Shown piece after piece: positions 54,074 to 63,269 of a DNA stretch of 64,000 nucleotides. The notes under the pieces are model-generated. The model made no database searches, had not been told where the DNA came from, and worked only from the letters and a program-made list of their open reading frames with translations. Every line of letters starts with the position of its first letter. The first letter of the stretch is position 1. This stretch comes from Enterococcus alishanensis. GTDB taxonomy: Bacteria > Bacillota > Bacilli > Lactobacillales > Enterococcaceae. The stretch spans positions 620,001 to 684,000 of the forward strand of contig NZ_JAHUZB010000001.1 in NCBI RefSeq assembly GCF_019218635.1. Direction: 5' to 3'. The position numbers and the translations under genes are program-made.

Positions 54074-54892
54074 GTGTTTCTGATTTCAAGACAAAAACAA
54101 TTAGCTGAAAATGAATTTGAATTTTGGGTGGAAGCGCCGAGAATTGCTGAAAAGGCTCAACCAGGTCAATTTGTCATTTTAAAAAAAGATGAAGAGGCGG
54201 AACGCATTCCATTAACTATTGTAGATACAGATTTAGAAGCTGGGACCATCAAAGTGATTTTCCAAGTTGTTGGCCGCTCGACAATTTTGCTTGCTGAATT
54301 AAGAGATGGCGATTATCTTAGCGATATTGTCGGCCCATTAGGCAAACCGACTGAGATTGAGAATTATGGAACTGTATTATTGGTTGGTGGTGGTGTCGGA
54401 ATCGCAGTATTATTACCGATTATTAAAGGTTTAAGTCTAGCTGGTAACCGAGTAATTAGCGTACTAGGGGCAAAAACAGATGAGCTAGTCATCTTGCGAG
54501 ATGAAGTCGAAGAATTATCAGACGAATTAATTATTATGACAGACGATGGCTCATTGGGTCGTAAAGGTCTGGTAACTGAAGCAATGGTGGATGTTTTCGA
54601 ACGAGAAAAAATTGATTATTGTTGGGCGATTGGACCAAGCATGATGATGAAATTTGCTACTTTAACTGCTCAAAAATATGAAGTACCAATGTTTGTTTCT
54701 TTGAATCCAATTATGATTGATGGCACTGGCATGTGTGGCTGTTGTCGTATCACGGTTAACAATGAAATAAAATTTGCTTGTGTAGATGGACCTGAGTTTA
54801 ATGCATATGATGTTGATTGGGATGAGTTTGTTCAGCGAAGTAGACAGTATCGTGAAGAAGAAACCCTCTCATTAGAACAATTGGGAAGGTAG
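54074..54892 (+). CDS. NfnA-like FAD/2Fe-2S NAD(P)-binding subunit
   Basis: 272 residues of the sulfide/dihydroorotate dehydrogenase-like family: FAD domain (AQPGQFVILKK, ERIPLTIVD), NAD(P) domain (VLLVGGGVGIAVLLP) and a C-terminal 2Fe-2S motif with GMCGCCRI and FACVDGPEF. With the next gene it matches the ferredoxin:NADP oxidoreductase NfnAB, which in anaerobes couples NADH and reduced ferredoxin to NADP reduction by electron bifurcation. GTG start. Whether it bifurcates here is not shown by sequence. Confidence 0.87.
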   Translation: MFLISRQKQLAENEFEFWVEAPRIAEKAQPGQFVILKKDEEAERIPLTIVDTDLEAGTIKVIFQVVGRSTILLAELRDGDYLSDIVGPLGKPTEIENYGTVLLVGGGVGIAVLLPIIKGLSLAGNRVISVLGAKTDELVILRDEVEELSDELIIMTDDGSLGRKGLVTEAMVDVFEREKIDYCWAIGPSMMMKFATLTAQKYEVPMFVSLNPIMIDGTGMCGCCRITVNNEIKFACVDGPEFNAYDVDWDEFVQRSRQYREEETLSLEQLGR

Positions 54893-54901
54893 GTGGCGAA
54901 A

Positions 54902-56302
54902 ATGGCAAAAAGAAGTTATACAAAGACACCGATGAAAGAGCAAGATCCAATTGTTCGCTCGACTAATTTCTCAGAAGTTGCTCTAGGTTATACGGATGAA
55001 GAGGGACGCTTAGAAGCGATTCGCTGTCTGCAATGTAAAGATGCTCCTTGTATTCAATATTGCCCAGTGATGATTGACATCCCAGGATTCATTCAAGCAA
55101 TTAAAGATGAAGATATGCCGGAAGCTTATCGTATTATTAATCGCTTTTCTAATTTACCGGCTATTTGTGGTCGTGTTTGTCCGCAAGAAAAGCAATGTGA
55201 AATGGTTTGCCGTTTAGGAAAATCGAAAAAATTCGAACCAGTAGCAATTGGTAAACTAGAACGTTATGTTGCTGATTGGGCTTTAGAAAATGCGGTTTCG
55301 GAAGAACCGATCCCGTTGGACAAAGGAAAAGTTGCCGTGATTGGATCAGGACCGTCTGGTTTAACTGTGGCTGGTGATTTAGCCAAAATGGGATATGAAG
55401 CGACTATCTTTGAAGCGCTGCATAAAGCTGGTGGTGTATTGAGCTATGGTATTCCTGAGTTCCGTTTACCAAAAAGTATTGTAGCCAAAGAAATTAACCA
55501 AATCAAAGCAGCGGGCGTAAAAATTGAAACGAACGTGATTGTTGGTAGAACAATTACAATGGAAGAAATTATGGATCAATTTGATGCTTGTTATATCGCT
55601 GTCGGTGCGGGAACACCAAACTTCATGGGTATTCCAGGGACTGGTTTAAATGGTGTTCAAGCCTCAAGTGAATTTTTAACACGGATTAATTTAATGCATG
55701 GTTATGAATTCCCTAAATATGATACACCAGTCAAACGAAGTAAAAAAGTTGCGGTTATTGGCGGCGGAAATGTCGCAATGGATGCAGCTCGTTCGGCTAA
55801 ACGTTTAGGGGCCGATCAAGTAACGGTTATTTATCGCCGAACTGTTGAAGAATTGCCTGCCAGAGAAGAAGAATACCATCATTCAGTTGAAGAAGGTATC
55901 GAATATGAATGGTTAACTGCTCCGGTAGAATATTTAGGTGATGGTGACGGTAATTTAGTCGGTGTGAAATGTATAAAAATGGAATTGGGTGAACCCGATG
56001 ATTCTGGTCGTAGGAGACCGGTACCGATTCCTGATAGCGAATTTATCATTGAATCAAGTGAAGTGATTGAGGCTATTGGTCAAGGACCAAACAAAATTTT
56101 ACTAGAAAGCTATCCAGATATGAACCTTAACAAATGGGGTTATATTGATGCAGATGAAGAAACTTGCGCTACGAACGTCCCAGGACTTTTTGCCGGTGGA
56201 GATATCGTGACCGGTGCGGCCACAGTTATTTTGGCTATGGGTGCAGGAAAACTTGCTGCCAAAGAGATCGATGCCTACATTACTCAGCAAAAAGATCAAT
56301 AG
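54902..56302 (+). CDS. NfnB-like NADPH oxidoreductase (GltD-type) subunit
   Basis: 466 residues. N-terminal 4Fe-4S ligands (CLQCKDAPCIQYCP, CGRVCPQEKQCEMVC), then two Rossmann domains (VIGSGPSGLTVAGDLA; VIGGGNVAMDAARSA) and the AGGDIVTGAATVILAMGAGK FAD end. Often called glutamate synthase small subunit, but no large subunit is present and it forms a unit with the NfnA-like gene. Start is ATG 54902 or GTG 54893; AGGTGG supports the former. Takes electrons between NADPH and the low-potential side with flavodoxin as likely partner. Confidence 0.88.
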   Translation: MAKRSYTKTPMKEQDPIVRSTNFSEVALGYTDEEGRLEAIRCLQCKDAPCIQYCPVMIDIPGFIQAIKDEDMPEAYRIINRFSNLPAICGRVCPQEKQCEMVCRLGKSKKFEPVAIGKLERYVADWALENAVSEEPIPLDKGKVAVIGSGPSGLTVAGDLAKMGYEATIFEALHKAGGVLSYGIPEFRLPKSIVAKEINQIKAAGVKIETNVIVGRTITMEEIMDQFDACYIAVGAGTPNFMGIPGTGLNGVQASSEFLTRINLMHGYEFPKYDTPVKRSKKVAVIGGGNVAMDAARSAKRLGADQVTVIYRRTVEELPAREEEYHHSVEEGIEYEWLTAPVEYLGDGDGNLVGVKCIKMELGEPDDSGRRRPVPIPDSEFIIESSEVIEAIGQGPNKILLESYPDMNLNKWGYIDADEETCATNVPGLFAGGDIVTGAATVILAMGAGKLAAKEIDAYITQQKDQ

Positions 56303-56317
56303 AAGAGGAAGTTTGCA

Positions 56318-59300
56318 ATGAAAAAGATGAAAACAATGGATGGAAATACAGCAGCTGCCTATATTTCCTATGCATTTACAGAAGTTGCAGCGATTTACCC
56401 AATTACGCCTAGTTCAACAATGGCTGAAGTAGTCGATGAATGGGCTGTAAAGGGACAAAAAAATATTTTTGGTGAACCTGTTAAAGTAGTTGAAATGCAA
56501 TCGGAAGCAGGGGCTGCTGGTACAGTTCATGGTTCCTTACAAACGGGCGTTCTTACCTCTACTTATACAGCCTCACAAGGATTATTGCTAATGATTCCTA
56601 ATATGTATAAGATTGCCGGAGAATTATTGCCAAGTGTATTCCATGTTGCAGCACGTGCGGTCTCAACCAATGCTTTATCTATTTTTGGTGATCATAGTGA
56701 TGTAATGGCTGCTCGTTCAACTGGGTTTGCGATGTTAGCAGAAAGTAGCGTACAAGAAGTAATGGACTTGTCTGCTGTTGCTCATTTAGCAAGTATTGAA
56801 GGCACTTTGCCTTTTGTAAACTTTTTTGACGGTTTCAGAACAAGTCATGAGTTGCAAAAAATTGAAGTATTAGATTATGAAGATTTAAAAGGTTTAGTTA
56901 ATCAAGAAAAACTAAAAGAGTTTCGTGATCGTGCTTTGAATCCAAATAATCCACACGTTTCAGGAACTGCCCAAAACCCGGATCTTTATTTCCAATCTCG
57001 TGAAACAGTCAACCAATTTTATGATCGTTTACCAGCAGTTGTTGAAAAATATATGGCTGAAATTAATAAACTTCGTGGCACTAATTACGATTTAACAACT
57101 TATTATGGTGCTGAAGATGCAACCGAAGTGATTATTTCAATGGGTTCTGTGGCACCAACGATTCGTCAAACAGTAGATTATTTGAATAAACAAGGTCGCA
57201 AAGTGGGACATATTAATATTCACTTATACCGTCCTTTCCCAACTGAAAATTTATTGGCAAAATTACCAGATACAGTTAAAAGCATTGCCGTTTTAGATCG
57301 TACCAAAGAACCGGGTGCAGACGGCGAACCATTATTATTAGATGTTCAAAGCATCTTGTATCGTCATACAAAACGACCAATCGTTATTGGTGGCCGTTAT
57401 GGTATTGCTTCAAAAGATACAACACCTGATCAAATTGTTTCTGTTTATGATGAATTAGTGAAACCAGTTGATGAAATGAAACAACGCTTCACAATCGGAA
57501 TTATTGATGATGTGACGCATTTATCATTGGAAAAACGTGAAATTCTTGATTTGACGCCAGATACAACTTATCAAGCAAAATTCTGGGGCTTTGGTTCAGA
57601 CGGTACTGTTGGTGCTAATAAACAAGCCATCAAAATCATCGGGAACCACACTGATCGTTATGCTCAAGCATACTTCTCTTATGACTCTAAAAAATCAAGC
57701 GGGTTAACCGTGTCTCATTTACGTTTTGGGATGGATCCGATTAATTCAATTTACTTAGTTGAACGTCCAAACTTTGTCGGTTGTCATAATGCCGCTTACT
57801 TACACAAATATGATTTGGTTAAAGGCCTAAGAGATGGCGGAACTTTCTTACTGAATACAGTTTGGGATGAAGAGCAGGTTAAAAAACACTTACCAAATTC
57901 GTTGAAACGTTATTTAGCAGAGCATAATATCAAGTTCTACATTATCAACGCTATGTCAATTGCCAGCAAAATTGGGTTAGGTCGCAGAATTAATACAGTT
58001 ATGTCGGCTTCATTCTTTGAACTTTCAGATATTATGGAACGCGATGAGTTCTTGCCATTACTTAAAGAAGAAATTCAAAATACGTATGGCAATAAATCAC
58101 AAAAAGTAGTTGAAATGAACTGGCAAGCAATTGATCAAACTTTCGATAAACTACATGAAGTTGAAGTACCAAAAGAATGGGCTGAAATTGAAGTTGTGGT
58201 TGAAAAAGTGGATGATTCTGATCGTCCAGCTTTTGTTCGCAATATTTTAGATCCAGTGAATCGCCAAGAAGGTGATGATCTTTCAGTTGGTGATTTGATT
58301 GATAATGGCATGTTAGCCGGTCGAATCCCGATGGGTACAGCAGCTTATGAAAAACGAGGAATTGCTCTAGAAGTCCCTGAATGGTTAACTGATAAATGTA
58401 CCATGTGTAATGAATGTTCATTCGTTTGTCCACATGCTGCGATTCGTCCATTCTTAATTGATGAAGATGAAATTGGTGATGCACCAGAAGGTTTCATTAC
58501 TCGTGACTTCAAGAAAAATGGTTTGATGTTCAGAATTCAAGTTTCATTAGAAGATTGTACTGGCTGTGGACTATGTGTGGAACAATGTCCTGCTTCAGCG
58601 CTTGTCATGAAACCTTATGAAGAACAAAAAGAAGAAGCTGTTAACTGGGCATTTGCAATGACTTTACGTCAAAAAGAAAACCCTGTGAAATTAGCTTCAG
58701 TTAAAGGCTCACAATTTGAACAACCATTATTAGAATTCTCAGGAGCATGTTCTGGTTGTGGTGAAACACCGTACATTAAATTATTAACACAATTATATGG
58801 TGATCGTATGATGATTGCTAATACTACTGGCTGTTCGTCAATTTGGGGCGCATCTGCACCAGTAACGCCTTACACTACTAACCAATTTGGTCAAGGACCT
58901 GCTTGGTCTAACTCATTATTTGAAGATAATGCTGAGTATGGTTTCGGTATGTACACAGCTACGCAAGTGAAACGTCAACGTCTAATGACAATGATGAAAG
59001 ATGCTTTAGCAGAAGGTTTAGGCACTGAAGATACTCGAAACATTATGCAAGATTGGGTAGATCACGCATTAGAAGGTGACGGTTCTCAACAACGAGCAGC
59101 AAAATTAAAGGCTGTTTTAGCTGAGGAAACGGATGCAAAATTACAAGCAATTTTAGCTGAACAAGATGGTTTTGTTAAACCTAGTCAATGGATTATTGGT
59201 GGCGATGGTTGGGCTTATGACATTGGCTTTGGCGGAATTGATCATGTCTTGGCTTCTGGTGAAGACGTAAATATCTTTGTTATGGATAATGAAGTATATG

Positions 59301-59845
59301 CCAACACGGGTGGACAAATGTCGAAAGCAACACCAACATCTGCAATCGCAAAATTTGCAGCTGGTGGTAAGAAAACGGCTAAAAAAGACTTAGGTATGAT
59401 GGCTGTCACTTATGGCAACGTTTATGTAGCACAAATTTCGATGGAAGCTAATGCAACTCAAGCTATTAAAGCTATTACTGAAGCGGAGGCTTATGATGGT
59501 CCATCAATCATCATTGGTTACACACCATGTATTGCTCACGGCTTACACGGTGGGATGACGAACTCAATTCAAGAAGCAAAAGCTGCAGTTGAGTCAGGAT
59601 ATTGGCAATTGTATCGCTATGATCCTCGTTTAGCTGCTAAAGGAAAAGATCCAATGCGGATTGACTTTAAGAAAGCTGACTTCTCTAAAATTCCAGATTT
59701 ATTGGATACACAGACTCGTTTTGCTGCCTTGAAGAGCATCAAAAAAGATCCAGAAGTAGTGGAAGAAATGTATCAGCAAACTGTCGAAGATATGGAAAAA
59801 CGTTCTGAAACATATGCTGACATGGCTAACATGAAGAAAAAATAA
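56318..59845 (+). CDS. nifJ: Pyruvate:ferredoxin (flavodoxin) oxidoreductase
   Basis: 1175 residues, single-chain PFOR with domains in the normal order. Pyruvate-binding domain comes first (AYAFTEVAAIYPITPSS region). Two 4Fe-4S motifs follow: CTMCNECSFVCPHAA near 694 and CTGCGLCVEQCPASA near 747. The proximal-cluster cysteines lie near 811 (CSGCGE), and the TPP domain near 962 (GGDGWAYDIGFGG, then DNEVYANTGGQ). Oxidises pyruvate and CoA to acetyl-CoA, CO2 and reduced flavodoxin. Oxygen-sensitive, so it implies real anaerobic life; many lactic acid bacteria rely on pyruvate formate-lyase or dehydrogenase instead. Confidence 0.95.
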   Translation: MKKMKTMDGNTAAAYISYAFTEVAAIYPITPSSTMAEVVDEWAVKGQKNIFGEPVKVVEMQSEAGAAGTVHGSLQTGVLTSTYTASQGLLLMIPNMYKIAGELLPSVFHVAARAVSTNALSIFGDHSDVMAARSTGFAMLAESSVQEVMDLSAVAHLASIEGTLPFVNFFDGFRTSHELQKIEVLDYEDLKGLVNQEKLKEFRDRALNPNNPHVSGTAQNPDLYFQSRETVNQFYDRLPAVVEKYMAEINKLRGTNYDLTTYYGAEDATEVIISMGSVAPTIRQTVDYLNKQGRKVGHINIHLYRPFPTENLLAKLPDTVKSIAVLDRTKEPGADGEPLLLDVQSILYRHTKRPIVIGGRYGIASKDTTPDQIVSVYDELVKPVDEMKQRFTIGIIDDVTHLSLEKREILDLTPDTTYQAKFWGFGSDGTVGANKQAIKIIGNHTDRYAQAYFSYDSKKSSGLTVSHLRFGMDPINSIYLVERPNFVGCHNAAYLHKYDLVKGLRDGGTFLLNTVWDEEQVKKHLPNSLKRYLAEHNIKFYIINAMSIASKIGLGRRINTVMSASFFELSDIMERDEFLPLLKEEIQNTYGNKSQKVVEMNWQAIDQTFDKLHEVEVPKEWAEIEVVVEKVDDSDRPAFVRNILDPVNRQEGDDLSVGDLIDNGMLAGRIPMGTAAYEKRGIALEVPEWLTDKCTMCNECSFVCPHAAIRPFLIDEDEIGDAPEGFITRDFKKNGLMFRIQVSLEDCTGCGLCVEQCPASALVMKPYEEQKEEAVNWAFAMTLRQKENPVKLASVKGSQFEQPLLEFSGACSGCGETPYIKLLTQLYGDRMMIANTTGCSSIWGASAPVTPYTTNQFGQGPAWSNSLFEDNAEYGFGMYTATQVKRQRLMTMMKDALAEGLGTEDTRNIMQDWVDHALEGDGSQQRAAKLKAVLAEETDAKLQAILAEQDGFVKPSQWIIGGDGWAYDIGFGGIDHVLASGEDVNIFVMDNEVYANTGGQMSKATPTSAIAKFAAGGKKTAKKDLGMMAVTYGNVYVAQISMEANATQAIKAITEAEAYDGPSIIIGYTPCIAHGLHGGMTNSIQEAKAAVESGYWQLYRYDPRLAAKGKDPMRIDFKKADFSKIPDLLDTQTRFAALKSIKKDPEVVEEMYQQTVEDMEKRSETYADMANMKKK

Positions 59846-59855
59846 ATCAATTATT

Positions 59856-59887
59856 CCCAAGCTGTAGATTATGGCTTGGGTTTTTTT
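59856..59887 (+). terminator. Terminator of the flavodoxin-nifJ operon
   Basis: CCCAAGC (59856-59862), 11-base loop, GCTTGGG (59874-59880), seven T. Confidence 0.9.
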
Positions 59888-59895
59888 ATGCAAAA

Positions 59896-60000
59896 AAAGA
59901 CTATGACATAAGTTAGAACAGAATTAATATATCTGAACGGCCTCTGATAATTAGGGTATTCAGGATATTTCATCTATAAAATACTTATGTCACAGTCTTT
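59896..60000 (-). repeat. 105-bp element with 18-bp inverted ends
   Basis: Bases 59896-59913 and 59983-60000 are inverted copies with one mismatch (AAAGACTATGACATAAGT against AAAGACTGTGACATAAGT). The 69-bp interior has a smaller CTGAA/TTCAG dyad. Read from metF the right end is followed by a T run, so it can also terminate metE-metF. It looks like a MITE-like or extragenic palindromic repeat. Confidence 0.65.
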
Positions 60001-60002
60001 AT

Positions 60003-60872
60003 TTAACTTATCATTTTCTGTTTATGGAATAGGGAAGCTGTGGCAGCTACAATTTGGTTTGCTGTTTCAGCGTGGTTCATAGTGTATAAATGAATGCCGG
60101 CTGAATCTTGGGTGACTAAATCGACAATTTGGTCAATTGCATAAGCAATTCCAGCATCTCGTAAGGCAATTGGATCGTGCTCATATTTTTCCAATATGGC
60201 TAGGAATTTTCTCGGTAATTTTGCTTCACTTGTTTTAATTAATCGCAATGCTTGATTACGATTAATAATTGGCATAATGCCCGCTAAAATTGGAACATTG
60301 ATGTTGGCTAGTTGGCATTTTTCTTGGAAGTCATAAAAAAGTTCATTATCAAAAAAAAGTTGAGTAATTAGTTCGTTGCAACCTGCATCGACTTTTTGCT
60401 TAAGATTTTGAATATCCGTAATACGATTAGCAGAATCAGGGTGAATTTCTGGGTAACAAGCGCCACTGATTTTAAAATCAGGCTGCTTTGCTTGAATGAA
60501 ATCGATTAAATCGCTGGCATATTTGAAATCATCTTTTGCAGGTTCTTCAGGTAAAATATCGCCACGTAAGGCTAAAATGTTTTTTATATTTAGTTGGTTC
60601 AAATGATCAAGAATAGTGGCTACTTCAATTTTTGTTAGATAAGCTGCTGGTAAATGAGTAACAGTCGGAATATTGAGTTGATTTTGGATATAATCGGCCA
60701 ATTTGATTGTTGTTGATTCAAAACTTCCCTTGGTATTACTACAAGTGACACTAATAAAATCAGGAGAGAGTTGCTGCAAATCGTTGAGGATTTGCAGCAT
60801 TTTCTGATTGCCGATTTGTGTTTTTGGTGGAAATATTTCAAAAGACAAGGAGGGTGTCTTATTTTTTGTCAT
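60003..60872 (-). CDS. metF: 5,10-methylenetetrahydrofolate reductase
   Basis: 289 residues, FAD TIM barrel. Produces 5-methyltetrahydrofolate, the methyl donor for MetE. Family segments are the LSFEIFPPK start with catalytic Glu, [15 protein letters not shown] and [12 protein letters not shown]. It overlaps metE by 14 bases, so it is translated with it. Confidence 0.94.
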   Translation of the reverse strand: MTKNKTPSLSFEIFPPKTQIGNQKMLQILNDLQQLSPDFISVTCSNTKGSFESTTIKLADYIQNQLNIPTVTHLPAAYLTKIEVATILDHLNQLNIKNILALRGDILPEEPAKDDFKYASDLIDFIQAKQPDFKISGACYPEIHPDSANRITDIQNLKQKVDAGCNELITQLFFDNELFYDFQEKCQLANINVPILAGIMPIINRNQALRLIKTSEAKLPRKFLAILEKYEHDPIALRDAGIAYAIDQIVDLVTQDSAGIHLYTMNHAETANQIVAATASLFHKQKMIS

Positions 60873-63123
60873 GGATTAATAACTCCTTTCGGGCGAATTT
60901 TGCCGCAGCCGTCATATTTTGTAGACTGGCTTTTGTTTCTTTAATGCCTCGCGTTTTCAGTCCACAGTCTGGATTAATCCAAATTTTTTCTTGCGGTACT
61001 TTTGCTAAAATAGCATCAATTGTAGTTTTAATTTCTTCAGTGCTAGGAATTCGTGGCGAATGAATGTCATAGACTCCTGGGCCAACTTGCGTTTTAAAGT
61101 GATTAGCTTTTAATTCATCTAAAATTTCTAAATTTGACCGAGAAGCTTCAAAGGAGATGACATCAGCATCCATCTGATCAATTGCCGGAATAATATCAGT
61201 AAATTCGCTATAACACATATGGGTGTGAATTTGTGTTTGTGGCTGCACTTTACTATGAACTAACCGAAAAGCTGGAATAGCCCAATCTAAATATTCGCTG
61301 TACCAATCATTTTTTCTTAATGGTAATTTTTCTCGTAAAGCAGCTTCGTCAATTTGAATAATTCGGATGCCATTTTTTTCCAAGTCTAAAACTTCTTCTT
61401 GTATAGCTAGTGCAATTTGTAAGGTTGATTCTTTTAAAGAAATATCTTCTCGTGGAAAAGACCAGTTTAAAATGGTTACTGGACCAGTCAACATTCCTTT
61501 GACCCATTTGTTGGTCTGTTTTTGTGCGTATTTGGACCATTTAACAGTAATTGGTGCTGTTCGATAAATGTCTCCCCAAATAATTGGTGGCTTGACACCG
61601 CGAGTACCATAGGATTGCACCCAGCCATTTTTACTAAATAAATAGCCCGCTAAGTTTTGCCCAAAATATTCAACCATGTCGTTTCTTTCAAACTCTCCGT
61701 GAACTAACACATCTAGATCAATTTCTTCTTGCCATTGCAACCAGTTATCTATTTGCTGGGCAATGAATTGATCGTACGTTTTCTGGTCAATTTCCTTTTT
61801 CTTGAAACGCGCACGAGTTTGCTTAACTTCTTTGGTTTGCGGAAATGAACCAATAGTTGTGGTTGGTAATAAAGGTAATTGGAATTCTTTTCGTTGGAGA
61901 AGTTCTCTTTTTTCAAAAGCTGGTTGACGGATATATGACTCAGGCGTTAGAGAAGCAATTTTTTCTTCTACCTTTGGATCTTTTGTGAATCGTTCTTGTT
62001 GGAACAAGGCTTGATTTTTTTCTAGCTTTTCTGATTTTCCAGCAACTATCTCTGATAACTCAACCAGCTCATTTAATTTCTCAGTAGCATAAGAAAAATG
62101 TTTTTTAACTTCAACAGGGAATTCTTCGTTTTCAATAGAAAATGGTACATGTAATAATGAACAAGAAGTATTTAAAACAACATTTTGAGTAGGTAATTGT
62201 TGTAAAATTGCTAAGCTTTTTTGATATTGATTTCGCCAAATATTTTTTCCGTTGATGATACCCGCATATAATTTTTTATCAGCAGGAAAGCCTGTTTGTA
62301 ATAATGATATATTTTTTGGACCTTCGACAAAGTCCAATCCGATAGCATCAATCGATAATTGAATCAAATCTTGATAAATATCACGAACATCACCGAAATA
62401 AGTTTGTAGCAAAATTTTTAAATCTTGTTTGTCATTTAATAAATTATGGTAAATATCTAAAAATAGTGCTTTTTGTTCTACAGAAAGATCGGTTACTAAG
62501 CTGGGTTCATCTAATTGAATCCACTGGGCACCTAACACTTTTAACTCCTTGAAAATGTCTTGATAAGCAATCGTAAGATCATTCACAAAATCTTTTGCAG
62601 AAATACCCTCCTCAAAATCTGCCAATGAAAGTAAGGTAAATGGTCCAATTAAAACTGGACGAGTCTCGATATCTAATGCTTTTGCCTCTTGATATTCATC
62701 AAATATTTTACTGCTGTTAATTTTTACTTTAGTTATTTTTTCAAACTTCGGTACTAAATAGTGATAATTGGTATTAAACCACTTTTTCATAGGTAAAGCT
62801 TTGATATCAATTGTTTCTGACTGATGCCCACGAGCTAAAGCAAAGAATTTTTCTAAAGACGATAAGGGACTAGTTTCAACATTTGACGGAATGATATTGA
62901 ATAAAAAAGCTGTGTCTAAGAGATTGTCGTATAGGGAAAAGTCATTACTGACAACTTCATCTACACCTGATTCTTTGACTAATTGCCAATGTTTTCGGCG
63001 TAATTCTTTTGCTGTAGCTTGTAATTCTGATTCATTTATTTCATTTCTAAAATATTTTTCAGTTGCAAATTTTAATTCTCTAAATTCACCCAATCTGGGA
63101 AAACCAATAATTGTTGTAGTCAT
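60859..63123 (-). CDS. metE: Cobalamin-independent methionine synthase
   Basis: 754 residues, two TIM barrels. Transfers methyl from 5-methyltetrahydrofolate-polyglutamate to homocysteine. Zinc ligands: HTHMCYSEF (His and Cys), the Glu in [11 protein letters not shown] region and the Cys in [23 protein letters not shown] opens the catalytic half. GAGGAAG precedes the ATG. Divergent from the LysR gene with a MET-box between. Confidence 0.96.
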   Translation of the reverse strand: MTTTIIGFPRLGEFRELKFATEKYFRNEINESELQATAKELRRKHWQLVKESGVDEVVSNDFSLYDNLLDTAFLFNIIPSNVETSPLSSLEKFFALARGHQSETIDIKALPMKKWFNTNYHYLVPKFEKITKVKINSSKIFDEYQEAKALDIETRPVLIGPFTLLSLADFEEGISAKDFVNDLTIAYQDIFKELKVLGAQWIQLDEPSLVTDLSVEQKALFLDIYHNLLNDKQDLKILLQTYFGDVRDIYQDLIQLSIDAIGLDFVEGPKNISLLQTGFPADKKLYAGIINGKNIWRNQYQKSLAILQQLPTQNVVLNTSCSLLHVPFSIENEEFPVEVKKHFSYATEKLNELVELSEIVAGKSEKLEKNQALFQQERFTKDPKVEEKIASLTPESYIRQPAFEKRELLQRKEFQLPLLPTTTIGSFPQTKEVKQTRARFKKKEIDQKTYDQFIAQQIDNWLQWQEEIDLDVLVHGEFERNDMVEYFGQNLAGYLFSKNGWVQSYGTRGVKPPIIWGDIYRTAPITVKWSKYAQKQTNKWVKGMLTGPVTILNWSFPREDISLKESTLQIALAIQEEVLDLEKNGIRIIQIDEAALREKLPLRKNDWYSEYLDWAIPAFRLVHSKVQPQTQIHTHMCYSEFTDIIPAIDQMDADVISFEASRSNLEILDELKANHFKTQVGPGVYDIHSPRIPSTEEIKTTIDAILAKVPQEKIWINPDCGLKTRGIKETKASLQNMTAAAKFARKELLIHDKK

Positions 63124-63210
63124 ATATTCTTCCTCCTAAGTACTCCTTGTTGTTATTTGAAAGATTAACATGAATATGAATGCTTGGATAATTGAAAAAA
63201 TATGGCAAAA

Positions 63211-63231
63211 GTTATAGCTAAAAACTATAAC
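63211..63231. promoter_or_regulatory. MET-box-like operator
   Basis: GTTATAG-N7-CTATAAC (63211-63231). The 17-bp core 63213-63229 fits the published streptococcal MET-box TATAGTTTSAAACTATA with two mismatches. Lies between metE and the LysR gene; no SAM or T-box riboswitch is seen in the metE leader. Confidence 0.75.
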
Positions 63232-63269
63232 CTGACGTAAACTATTTAAAAAGATATAAGGGAGAAAAA

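Noticed and set aside
54902-56302. Glutamate synthase small subunit
   Set aside because: No gltB-type large subunit nearby and it is paired with an NfnA-like gene in a redox operon.
58062-58484. 140-residue minus-strand frame inside nifJ
   Set aside because: Antisense to the ferredoxin region of PFOR, His/Gln/Leu-rich, no ribosome site.
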